A program made the position numbers and the translations under genes. Positions 8,088 through 14,995 of a stretch of DNA of 35,186 nucleotides are shown piece by piece; positions within the stretch are counted from its first letter, which is position 1; each line of letters opens with the position of its first letter. The notes beneath the pieces were generated by a model. That model was given only the letters and a program-made list of their open reading frames with translations. It was not told the origin of the DNA and ran no database searches. The stretch spans positions 1 through 35,186 of the forward strand of contig JAISWE010000114.1 of the NCBI GenBank assembly GCA_031271175.1, in the 5' to 3' direction. Source of the stretch: Bacteroidales bacterium (GTDB lineage Bacteria; Bacteroidota; Bacteroidia; Bacteroidales; UBA4181).

Positions 8088-9449
8088 ATGAAAACATCAC
8101 TCATCGGAAATATCTTCCCGGCACTCAGGCCTAAAATACTGTGCCTCATGTTTATATGGGCAAGCCACGCCGTTAAGGCACAGGACAAATGGACGCTGAG
8201 GGAATGTATCGACTATGCCGTCCAAAACAATATTGCAGTGAAGCAACAGGAACTGGCCGTTGAAAATTCCGAACTGGAACTGAACACCAGCCTCAACAGC
8301 CGCTTGCCCAGCTTGAACGCCGACGCCGGCCAGAATTTCAATTTCGGACGCTCTCCCTCCATGGCAACAGGTGTTTACGAACCCAACAGGTCGGCAAGCA
8401 CCGGTTTTTCCGTATCCTCCTCCGTGCCGATCTTCACCGGGATGCGCATCAACAACGAAATCAAAAGCAACAGGCTGAACCTGATGGCAGCCACCGAAGG
8501 ACTGGAAAAAGCCAGAGATGACCTTTCGATGAATATCGCGCTCCGTTATCTCGAAGCGCTTTTCAAAAAAGAAATACTGAAAGTGGCTGCCGAACAACTC
8601 GCGCTGACAAGCAAACAGACAGAACGCACCGAAACGATGGTGGCCTCCGAAATCGCTCCGCGTTCGCAACTGTACGATATCAAGGCTCAACTTGCAGGAG
8701 ACCGGGTCAGCCTCACCAACGCCGCCAACGACCTTGCACTGTCGCTGCTCAACCTGGCGCAACTGCTTAACCTGGAAAAAACGGAAACTTTCGATATCGT
8801 TGAGCCGGAACTGCACGACAGCATCGTATCCGGCCTGCTTCGCTCGCCCGACCGCATATATGAAACGGCGGTAGAGAACCGCCCGCACGTGAAAGAGGCC
8901 GAATACAGGCTCCGAAGCAGCGAGTTGGGCGTCAAAGTGGCGCAATCCCGCTATTGGCCTTCCATTAGTTTCGGAATGTCCTACAACAATGGCTTCAACT
9001 ATGTCTTCGATTCCGGCAACAACAATTCGGGCATCTCCCATCAGTTGAAAAACAACCAGCGGGAAGCCATCGGACTTAACATGAATATCCCTGTCTTTAA
9101 CCGTTTTCAGGTGCGCAATTCCGTGCAGGCAGCCCGTCTGAACCTGCAAAACCGTATGCTGGAACTGGAAAACATCAGGCAAAACCTGCAAAAGGAAATA
9201 CGGCAAGCCTGCCAAAGCGCTGCCGCCGCTCAAGCAAAATATGCTGCCACCGAAGAAGCCTGTAAAGCGGCCGAAGAAGCGCTTGCTTATGTCGAAGAAC
9301 GCTATAGAGTAGGAAAGGCAACAGTGTATGAATTTTCCGAAGCGCAGGCGAAACTATTCGGCGGCCGTTCGGAACAGTTGCAGGCAAAATATGAATACAT
9401 CTTCAGAATGAAAATACTGGATTTCTACATGGGAGAAAAAATCGAATAG
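8088..9449 (+). CDS. TolC-family outer-membrane efflux protein (ABC exporter)
   Basis: The product is 453 aa. A signal peptide (hydrophobic PKILCLMFIWASHAVKA, cleavage likely after VKA-Q) is followed by the first outer-membrane efflux repeat, starting WTLRECIDYAVQNNIAVKQQELAVENSE. Long alpha-helical stretches of the periplasmic tunnel and a second repeat complete it (ENRPHVKEAEYRLRSSELGVKVAQSRYWPSISF). TolC trimers form the channel through the outer membrane. It is the last gene of the exporter block and lies 20 bases after the adaptor. Its stop is 16 bases from the end of the convergent yebC. Confidence 0.87.
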   Translation: MKTSLIGNIFPALRPKILCLMFIWASHAVKAQDKWTLRECIDYAVQNNIAVKQQELAVENSELELNTSLNSRLPSLNADAGQNFNFGRSPSMATGVYEPNRSASTGFSVSSSVPIFTGMRINNEIKSNRLNLMAATEGLEKARDDLSMNIALRYLEALFKKEILKVAAEQLALTSKQTERTETMVASEIAPRSQLYDIKAQLAGDRVSLTNAANDLALSLLNLAQLLNLEKTETFDIVEPELHDSIVSGLLRSPDRIYETAVENRPHVKEAEYRLRSSELGVKVAQSRYWPSISFGMSYNNGFNYVFDSGNNNSGISHQLKNNQREAIGLNMNIPVFNRFQVRNSVQAARLNLQNRMLELENIRQNLQKEIRQACQSAAAAQAKYAATEEACKAAEEALAYVEERYRVGKATVYEFSEAQAKLFGGRSEQLQAKYEYIFRMKILDFYMGEKIE

Positions 9450-9465
9450 TTGAAAAACGGACTGT

Positions 9466-10179
9466 TCATGTTTTCACATTGTGAAAAACATTCTGAACAT
9501 CTTCGTCTTCTTCAAATTTGGCCAGCAGTTTTTCAAATTCTTCGTATTGCGCACCGTCTAATTCTTTGGTATTCAGCGGAATCCGTTCAAATTCGCAGCC
9601 AAGCAGTTCGCATCCATTGTCCTCCAAATATTTTTGCAAAGTTCCGTATGCATTGAAGTCGGCATAAATGACGATTTCGCCGTCTTCGACAAAAACCTCT
9701 TCAACGCCGTAATCGATCAGTTCCAGTTCAAATTGTTCAAGGTTAAGATTTTCTTTTTCCCTGATTTTAAAGATACATTTGCGTTCGAACATGAACTCCA
9801 CCGAACCGGATGTTCCCAGCGACCCGCCGAATTTGTTGAAATAGTTGCGAATATTGGCTACCGTACGGGTAGAATTGTCGGTTGCCGTTTCCACCATTAC
9901 CGCTATTCCGAAAGGGCCGTAGCCTTCATACACTACTTCCTTATAATCTGCCTGATCTTTCGATATAGCCCTTTTAATGGCGCGTTCTACTGTTTCTTTC
10001 GGCATACTGGCGGCTTTGCCCATCTGGAGCAGCATCCGCAGTCGCGGGTTGGCATTGGGATCAACACCTCCTGCCTTCACGGCGATGGTAATATCCTTAC
10101 CTATTTTGGTAAAGGTTTTCGCCATACTTCCCCAACGTTTCAACTTGCGTGCTTTCCGGTATTCAAACGCTCTTCCCAT
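9466..10179 (-). CDS. yebC: YebC/PmpR-family protein
   Basis: This 237-aa cytosolic protein has the family N-terminus in its Bacteroidetes form (MGRAFEYRKARKLKRWGSMAKTFTKIGKDI) rather than the proteobacterial MAGHSKW. It continues with the conserved NPRLRMLLQMGKAASMPKETVERAIKRA and the YEGYGPFGIAVMVETATDN motif. YebC proteins bind DNA or act on ribosomes; some members regulate transcription and others help translation of proline-rich stretches. Which role applies here cannot be read from sequence. It lies 13 bases downstream of the Wzz-like gene and may be co-transcribed with it. A short inverted repeat in its last codons (TTTTCAC/GTGAAAA, 9471-9487) could help terminate the convergent transcripts. 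Confidence 0.93.
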   Translation of the reverse strand: MGRAFEYRKARKLKRWGSMAKTFTKIGKDITIAVKAGGVDPNANPRLRMLLQMGKAASMPKETVERAIKRAISKDQADYKEVVYEGYGPFGIAVMVETATDNSTRTVANIRNYFNKFGGSLGTSGSVEFMFERKCIFKIREKENLNLEQFELELIDYGVEEVFVEDGEIVIYADFNAYGTLQKYLEDNGCELLGCEFERIPLNTKELDGAQYEEFEKLLAKFEEDEDVQNVFHNVKT

Positions 10180-10192
10180 TTAACAATGCGGT

Positions 10193-11185
10193 TTAATGTT
10201 TTGTTGCATCTTCTTTGATTAACAGGTATATCCTTTTTCGGTATTGCCAGAGCAACGCACAAAGCAAACCTATAATGGCGCTGATAATGCCGCATGTGTA
10301 CATGTACCAGCTCATCGTGCGATCTTCTTCGCCCAATGGCGTGAAATCCTGAATGACGGATATGGGCTGTTTGAAAAGCGCCGTATCTCTTTCGTATGCC
10401 TGCTTTTGGGAATACAGCGCCAGCATGTCGGCATGAAAAAGTTTCAGGTCGGGCTTGTTCATCAGCACAATATCCTTGAAAGCTCCCAGGCTCTGTCGAA
10501 GTTGGCCGTTTTGAAGGCTGTCGATTTTAGTCATTTCCTTTTCCAGTTCATGAATATAGCCTATTTTTTGCTGCATGCTGATCCGGTACAGGTGATGAAT
10601 ATATTCATTATTGCTCAAATAGGCCAATATCTTTTCTTTTAACTGGAAAAACATATCTTCTTCGGAAACAGATGCTTTCAGGTACACATACGATGTAAGC
10701 TTCCGCATCGTAGTGTCTCTCGGATCGTATTTTTCCGTATAATCAATAAAATCAAGTATATTATCTCGGTTGAGGTCAATTCCGTAGTAAGCTTTGAAGA
10801 AGGTGATCTTTTTGGCGCTTTCCTCGTCAAGATGCAGAAATTTGGCTAATCGCGGCGGCTTTTCCGTCAATACACTCAACAGGTTGATCTGGTCGATGAC
10901 CACGTCGCTGTTGATGCCTCCCGTTTCCGCCACCAGCAGCGACGAGTAGGTAACGGGTATGCAAAAGTACAACGTCGCTCCCAACCCTGCGCCGATCCCG
11001 GCAAATACAACCATCCACAACGATTTGCGAACAAAAAAGATGAGAATGGCAAGCAAAAAATCCTTTACGCCAATCAGAAAAGATTTAAAAACATGATACA
11101 GCCGATCACAAAATTCAAAGAGGTCGATCTCTTCGGATGGTCTTCTTTTTAATTGATTATCATTATTTTCCATTATATCCAGCAT
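10193..11185 (-). CDS. Wzz-like chain-length determinant domain protein
   Basis: This is a protein of about 330 aa with two membrane segments, near residues 52-75 (LWMVVFAGIGAGLGATLYFCIPV) and 285-305 (GIISAIIGLLCALLWQY). They flank a periplasmic, largely helical domain. This is the topology of Wzz/PCP proteins, which set O-antigen or capsule chain length. No glycosyltransferases or other polysaccharide genes are adjacent, so the role is inferred from architecture alone. The start is placed using the promoter at 11200-11231: the first ATG after it is at 11185 and a second at 11173 is equally possible. The frame opening at 11248 would start inside the promoter and is rejected. Confidence 0.72.
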   Translation of the reverse strand: MLDIMENNDNQLKRRPSEEIDLFEFCDRLYHVFKSFLIGVKDFLLAILIFFVRKSLWMVVFAGIGAGLGATLYFCIPVTYSSLLVAETGGINSDVVIDQINLLSVLTEKPPRLAKFLHLDEESAKKITFFKAYYGIDLNRDNILDFIDYTEKYDPRDTTMRKLTSYVYLKASVSEEDMFFQLKEKILAYLSNNEYIHHLYRISMQQKIGYIHELEKEMTKIDSLQNGQLRQSLGAFKDIVLMNKPDLKLFHADMLALYSQKQAYERDTALFKQPISVIQDFTPLGEEDRTMSWYMYTCGIISAIIGLLCALLWQYRKRIYLLIKEDATKH

Positions 11186-11199
11186 TATATTCAGCGAGC

Positions 11200-11231
11200 C
11201 AAAGTTAGTTTTTTTATTCGAATCACACAAA
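11200..11231 (-). promoter_or_regulatory. Promoter of the Wzz-like/yebC operon
   Basis: On the minus strand TTTG (11231-11228) is followed after 20 bases by TAACTTTG (11207-11200), an exact match to the Bacteroidetes consensus. Transcription would start near 11193, about 8 bases before the first candidate ATG. Confidence 0.65.
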
Positions 11232-11237
11232 AAATTG

Positions 11238-11245
11238 TATTTTTG
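11238..11245 (+). promoter_or_regulatory. -7 box of the esterase gene
   Basis: TATTTTTG at 11238-11245 matches TAnnTTTG. The matching -33 element is poor (a T-run near 11210-11216). It lies 16 bases before the ATG at 11262. It is immediately next to the -33 element of the divergent Wzz promoter (11228-11231), so the two polymerases would compete for the same site. Confidence 0.45.
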
Positions 11246-11261
11246 CAACGATTTAATCGGA

Positions 11262-12185
11262 ATGATGATGATAAAAAAAGGATTGGTTATCGGAATATGG
11301 TTGATAAGTAATATGGCAGTTGCTCAAGTATATGAAGAGATATTGCTGTGGCCGGACGGCGCCACGGAAAGCAACGGCATCACCGAAGCCGAAATAGTGG
11401 AGGACAATCACGTGGTAGCGAACATATCGCTTCCCAAATTGTATGTATATCATCCCGAAAAAGAGGAAAATACGGGAGTTGCCGTGATCATTTGTCCGGG
11501 CGGAGGATACCTCAGGGAAGCCATCTTCCATGAAGGGCATGATTACGCCCAATGGCTTGTTGAGAGAGGCATAACGGCTGTCGTGCTAAAATACAGATTG
11601 CCCAACGGTTATCATTTCATACCTTTGAAAGATGCACAGCGGTCGATTCGAACCGTTCGCTACAATGCGAAAAAATGGGGCGTCAATCCGTTAAAAATAG
11701 GGATATCCGGATTTTCGGCAGGCGGGCATCTGGCATCCACTGCCGGCACCCATTTCGACAAAGGCAATCCGAGATCGTACGACTTTATCGAACAGCTCAG
11801 TTGCCGTCCCGACTTTATGATTCTGTTCTATCCCGTGATAACGATGAGGGAAGCCTTTACGCACAAAGGATCGCGCACCAACCTGCTGGGCAAAGATTAC
11901 AAACCAGAACTGGAAACACTGTATTCCAACGAAGAACAGGTTTCCCAACAGACGCCCGCCACCTTTCTCGTGTTAAGCGACGATGATATCGGTGTGCTGC
12001 CACGCAACAGCGTCGAATTTTACATGGCGCTCAAACGGTTTCAAATCCCCGCATCCCTGCATATCATTCCCTCCGGAGGACACGGATGGGGCACCCACCC
12101 TTCCCACCATTGCTACCAGCAGTGGAGCGTTCCGCTGGAAAACTGGCTGAAGTACACTATTCTTCCCCTTGTTGAACAAAAATGA
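11262..12185 (+). CDS. Secreted alpha/beta-hydrolase, probable carbohydrate esterase
   Basis: The product is about 307 aa. A signal peptide (IKKGLVIGIWLISNMAVAQ) is followed by an alpha/beta-hydrolase domain of the xylan-esterase/BD-FAE type. The oxyanion-region motif VIICPGGGYL and the nucleophile elbow GFSAGGHLAS (Ser) are clear. The catalytic Asp is probably in LVLSDDDIGV and the His in GGHGWGTH. Such enzymes remove acetyl or feruloyl groups from plant polysaccharides, acting in the periplasm or outside the cell. Three in-frame ATGs (11262, 11265, 11268) follow the -7 box; the first is used. The gene is convergent with a GH43 glycosidase, which supports a carbohydrate role, but no SusC/SusD pair is nearby. 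Confidence 0.8.
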   Translation: MMMIKKGLVIGIWLISNMAVAQVYEEILLWPDGATESNGITEAEIVEDNHVVANISLPKLYVYHPEKEENTGVAVIICPGGGYLREAIFHEGHDYAQWLVERGITAVVLKYRLPNGYHFIPLKDAQRSIRTVRYNAKKWGVNPLKIGISGFSAGGHLASTAGTHFDKGNPRSYDFIEQLSCRPDFMILFYPVITMREAFTHKGSRTNLLGKDYKPELETLYSNEEQVSQQTPATFLVLSDDDIGVLPRNSVEFYMALKRFQIPASLHIIPSGGHGWGTHPSHHCYQQWSVPLENWLKYTILPLVEQK

Positions 12186-12251
12186 CCGGACACAGGTCGC
12201 CTGCCTGCCGCACAAGTTGCATTAACACCGGAGGCGCATGGTGCAAAATAA

Positions 12252-13202
12252 TCAATGGTCAATTGACAATTGAGGCGTCCGGTAATCGGGACTGATGTAA
12301 AACAGGTCTTTCCCCGTTTTTTGGTCGGGAACGAATTGCGCCGTCGTGATGTACATTTCCCGCGGATGTACGGCCTCAGCGCTCTTGTGGGCATGAAAAG
12401 CCACGCGCCACTGTCCGCTTTGGTCTTTAAAAAGACAATGATGTCCCGCGCCGAAAAGCCCTGCCGGTCGCCGCAAAAGCGGATTGGATGCATATTTTTC
12501 CCATTTGCCCGTGATGTAGTCCGCCGTAGCGACACCGATGCCGTAATCGTGGCTTCGGTAGTCATTTGCCGAATAGCTCATGTAATATATCCCTTTGTGT
12601 TTGATGACAAACGGGCCTTCGTTTACACGCGCCATGACTTTTTCCCAGTCCTGCGATACATGGATGCACAGGTGCAGCGTTTCTGCCTTGAGGGTTTTCA
12701 AATCGTCGTTCAGTTCGGCTACCCAAATAGCGTTTCCGTCGGTAAAACGGACAAAAAAGAGATATGCTTTTCCGTTGTCGTCTATGAAAAGCGAATTGTC
12801 GATGGCTTTACCGGCGATCATCGGTTCGCGGACGTCCTGCAGGAAAGGTCCCAGCGGCGAATCGCTCGTCGCCACGCAGATGTGCTCTTCTGCCGAATAA
12901 TACATGTAAAATTTACCGTTGATGAAGTACACTTCCGGCGCCCAGAAATACCGGTTGCCGTATGAGTTGTCCTTGTGAAGCGCCAGATGCGGTTCCTTTG
13001 TCCAATACTTCAAATCGTTCGAAGTATAAACTGCGATGCCGTTCGCGTCGGAAGTTCCGTAGGCATAGTAGCGGTCGCCGTCATTCAGGATATACGGATC
13101 GGCCAGAGGCACTTTTGTCGGCGGCTGCAAACGCGCTGTTGCTTTACCGGCGAGGGCGGTAAAGGCGATACATGCGAAAAGCGAAATACAGTATTTTTTC
13201 AT
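12252..13202 (-). CDS. Secreted glycoside hydrolase family 43 enzyme
   Basis: This 316-aa protein has a signal peptide (KKYCISLFACIAFTALAGKATA) and a five-bladed propeller of the GH43 type. The three expected acidic residues are visible: the general base Asp in VPLADPYIL, the pKa-modulating Asp in KAIDNSLFI and the proton donor Glu in RVNEGPFVI. Family members are mostly arabinofuranosidases or xylosidases; the exact substrate is not readable. The last codons (QLSIDH) are encoded by a CAATTG-rich simple sequence of a kind common between genes in this phylum. This suggests the original stop was lost and the tail is an extension. The gene starts 29 bases after the ribH stop and may be read from the same transcript. 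Confidence 0.85.
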   Translation of the reverse strand: MKKYCISLFACIAFTALAGKATARLQPPTKVPLADPYILNDGDRYYAYGTSDANGIAVYTSNDLKYWTKEPHLALHKDNSYGNRYFWAPEVYFINGKFYMYYSAEEHICVATSDSPLGPFLQDVREPMIAGKAIDNSLFIDDNGKAYLFFVRFTDGNAIWVAELNDDLKTLKAETLHLCIHVSQDWEKVMARVNEGPFVIKHKGIYYMSYSANDYRSHDYGIGVATADYITGKWEKYASNPLLRRPAGLFGAGHHCLFKDQSGQWRVAFHAHKSAEAVHPREMYITTAQFVPDQKTGKDLFYISPDYRTPQLSIDH

Positions 13203-13230
13203 TTCAATTATTTGTCAAAAATGAATGTTA

Positions 13231-13731
13231 TCAGGATTTTTCGCACTGTTGAAAATGCCGTTTGAGCGCGGTCATCTTGATGGCGGTAACGGCTGCTTCC
13301 ACGCCTTTGTTGCCCCATCGTCCCCCCGATCGTTCACGCGCCTGCTCTTCGTTGAGCGTGGTCAGTACGCCGAAAATGACGGGAATTTCAAAATTGACGG
13401 TTACCTGCGTCAATCCGAAGGCTACTCCCTGACAGATATAGTCGAAATGGGGCGTTTCCCCGCGTATGACGCATCCCAGACAAATTACAGCATCCACAGC
13501 GGTGTAGCCTGCCATGAATTGCGCCCCTGCGGTCAGTTCAAAACTGCCGGGAACGTAGCGCAGGACAATATCTTCTTTTGCTATGCCGTGGCGCAGCAGC
13601 GTTTCTACGGCTCCATCCCGCAGGGCAAAAGTGATTTCATCGTTCCATTCCGACACCACGATTCCTATTTTCATGCCTTCGGCCGAAGGCACTTTTTCGG
13701 GCAGATACTGCGAAAAGTCTTGCGTAGCCAT
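13231..13731 (-). CDS. ribH: 6,7-dimethyl-8-ribityllumazine synthase
   Basis: This 166-aa enzyme condenses 5-amino-6-ribitylamino-uracil with dihydroxybutanone phosphate in the penultimate step of riboflavin synthesis. Characteristic motifs are present: IVVSEWN at the substrate site, YVPGSFELT, GCVIRGETPHFDYIC with the catalytic His95, and FGVLTTLNEEQARER. The ATG overlaps the stop of the upstream TPR gene by one base (TAATG), which suggests translational coupling. No other riboflavin genes are in the window, so this is an isolated rib gene as in many Bacteroidetes. Confidence 0.95.
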   Translation of the reverse strand: MATQDFSQYLPEKVPSAEGMKIGIVVSEWNDEITFALRDGAVETLLRHGIAKEDIVLRYVPGSFELTAGAQFMAGYTAVDAVICLGCVIRGETPHFDYICQGVAFGLTQVTVNFEIPVIFGVLTTLNEEQARERSGGRWGNKGVEAAVTAIKMTALKRHFQQCEKS

Positions 13732-14441
13732 TATTGTTGCTGTTGTTCCATCTCTACGCGGGTGAGGTATTTGACGATGTTCCGGCCTTCCGTGCTGTTG
13801 GGATAATCCTTCCGGACGAGGTTGTACAGTTCGGCGGCTTCCCTGAATTTTTTCTGCTGTTCAAGCAAAATACCCGCCCTGACAAGGTAGAGTGGAGTGG
13901 TAAAATCGTTTTTCCGACGATTGGCCGCTTTTTTGTAAAAAACGACGGCTTGATCCACATCGCCCGTTTCGGCAAAGGCGTCGCCGATGCTTCCCAAAGC
14001 CGTACTGGAAAGGATCGCGTCTTTCGAACGGAATTTGCTCAGGTATGCAATGGCATCTTCATAATTGCCCAGCCGCAGAAAGCAAATGCCGGCATAATAT
14101 TTGGCCAGCTTGGCGGATGCGGTGAAAGTGTAACTGAAATTGTCGATGATTTCAATGAATCCGGGGTTATTGCCATCTCCGTCCAGCGCCAGCGTCCAGT
14201 TTTCATCGGCAAAAGCCTGCTCGGCGGGAAACATCTGTTCGGCAGCTTCCGCCGACCATTTCTCAAGGTAGTAGCGCTGAAAAGCGATGTAGAGCACAGC
14301 TACACCCAATATGAATCCCACCGTCCGGACAATCTGCTTCCGGTAGGTCTCTATGAACCGCTCGGCTCTGGTAAAGGCATGTTCTACTCCTTCTATCCGG
14401 GCTTCTATTTTTTGATTACTTATCTCTTTGTTCTTTGACAT
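13731..14441 (-). CDS. Membrane-anchored tetratricopeptide-repeat protein
   Basis: The product is 236 aa. A cytoplasmic N-terminus of about 38 residues precedes one membrane segment (RTVGFILGVAVLYIAFQRYYL). TPR-like helical pairs follow (KLAKYYAGICFLRLGNYEDAIAYLSKF, ALGSIGDAFAETGDVDQAVVFYKKAA, and a third). It ends in a run of glutamines. The layout resembles the YfgM-type periplasmic TPR proteins that associate with the Sec translocon or assist envelope proteins; that link is inference. It is translationally coupled to ribH. A promoter is visible at 14471-14501. Confidence 0.78.
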   Translation of the reverse strand: MSKNKEISNQKIEARIEGVEHAFTRAERFIETYRKQIVRTVGFILGVAVLYIAFQRYYLEKWSAEAAEQMFPAEQAFADENWTLALDGDGNNPGFIEIIDNFSYTFTASAKLAKYYAGICFLRLGNYEDAIAYLSKFRSKDAILSSTALGSIGDAFAETGDVDQAVVFYKKAANRRKNDFTTPLYLVRAGILLEQQKKFREAAELYNLVRKDYPNSTEGRNIVKYLTRVEMEQQQQ

Positions 14442-14470
14442 ACGATCTATCAGGATTTAAAATTTCGGCG

Positions 14471-14501
14471 CAAATGTATGAAAAATGATTGGAATATGAA
14501 A
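14471..14501 (-). promoter_or_regulatory. Promoter of the TPR-ribH operon
   Basis: On the minus strand TTTC (14501-14498) is followed after 19 bases by TACATTTG (14478-14471). The -7 box matches the consensus fully and the -33 box in three of four positions. It is about 30 bases from the ATG at 14441. Confidence 0.55.
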
Positions 14502-14518
14502 AAAAAATCGGTTTTAAT

Positions 14519-14707
14519 TAATACCGCGGTTTCTATTTCGCCGTTCAAATACTGAGTGACCTGAGAAAAAAGCACCCAGCCTGTATTGCTGTCCAGCCGG
14601 ACTTCGCCTTTTTGAAAGTGATACCTTAAACTTACTTGCGAAAAAACCGGAAAAACCGTCATGAAAGCGATTATCAATATACTGATTTTTACCGTAAACC
14701 GTTTCAT
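14519..14707 (-). pseudogene. Probable 5' remnant of a small secreted-protein gene
   Basis: An open frame from 14707 encodes a convincing signal peptide (KRFTVKISILIIAFMTVFPVFSQ) and about 40 residues beginning VSLRYHFQKGEVRLD. This is reminiscent of the start of Bacteroidetes DUF6263-like secreted proteins (LRY..KKGD pattern). The frame then runs into A/T-rich sequence that contains the promoter of the TPR gene and stops at 14450. It therefore looks like the 5' end of a gene whose remainder is gone. The family resemblance is from memory and weak; it could also be an expressed short peptide. Confidence 0.35.
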
Positions 14708-14807
14708 GACATGTCATATCTAAAATTGTTTATAACATTCAAAGATAGCTATTATTATTTACAATACAAAATTATCTCGCATCCAAGGCGTGTATTTCAC
14801 TTCTCCA

Positions 14808-14839
14808 TTTGTTCATTCAAAGATTTTCGCGTACCTTTG
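14808..14839 (+). promoter_or_regulatory. Promoter of mgtE
   Basis: TTTG at 14808-14811 and TACCTTTG at 14832-14839 are separated by exactly 20 bases and match the Bacteroidetes consensus fully. Transcription would begin near 14846, giving an unusually long leader of about 150 bases before mgtE. Confidence 0.65.
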
Positions 14840-14845
14840 CGAAAA

Positions 14846-14995
14846 AATCAGAGACTCTCTGACAATAGTAATCAAAATCAAAAACAATGGACGAAGGACC
14901 GTATCCTGAGCGAAGTAAGCAAGAATAACCCGTATCTGTCAAGAGTCCCAAACAGGTCTCTTTACGGAAGAATTATAATGTAAGGAGATCATATC
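14846..14995 (+). promoter_or_regulatory. Structured mgtE leader, possible Mg2+-responsive control region
   Basis: The leader holds several elements. A hairpin TCAGAG-ACT-CTCTGA lies at 14848-14862. A 13-codon ORF follows at 14887-14928. A second hairpin at 14930-14967 pairs CCGTA with TACGG and AAGAG.CC with GG.CTCTT. ATG-TAA is at 14978-14983, and AAGGAG at 14982-14987 lies 8 bases before the mgtE ATG. CCGTA also occurs inside the small ORF (14899-14903), so the downstream TACGG arm has two possible partners. Control of mgtE by this leader is inferred from the layout only. Confidence 0.4.
14887..14928 (+). CDS. Possible 13-codon leader peptide upstream of mgtE
   Basis: The ORF encodes MDEGPYPERSKQE. 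It begins with two acidic residues and has prolines at positions 5 and 7. The leader peptide MgtL of enterobacterial mgtA likewise begins with acidic residues and alternating prolines, and it senses low Mg2+ by destabilising translating ribosomes. The resemblance is in composition, not in alignable sequence. Its location between the mgtE promoter and mgtE makes it a reasonable candidate. There is no ribosome-binding site, which is normal in this phylum. Confidence 0.3.
   Translation: MDEGPYPERSKQE

Noticed and set aside
8097-9233. 378-codon frame on the minus strand across the TolC gene
   Set aside because: Antisense shadow; no motif, no signal peptide and no promoter.
14636-14983. 115-codon plus-strand frame before mgtE
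   Set aside because: It starts upstream of the mgtE promoter, overlaps the opposite-strand remnant and has no recognisable content; the leader explanation fits better.
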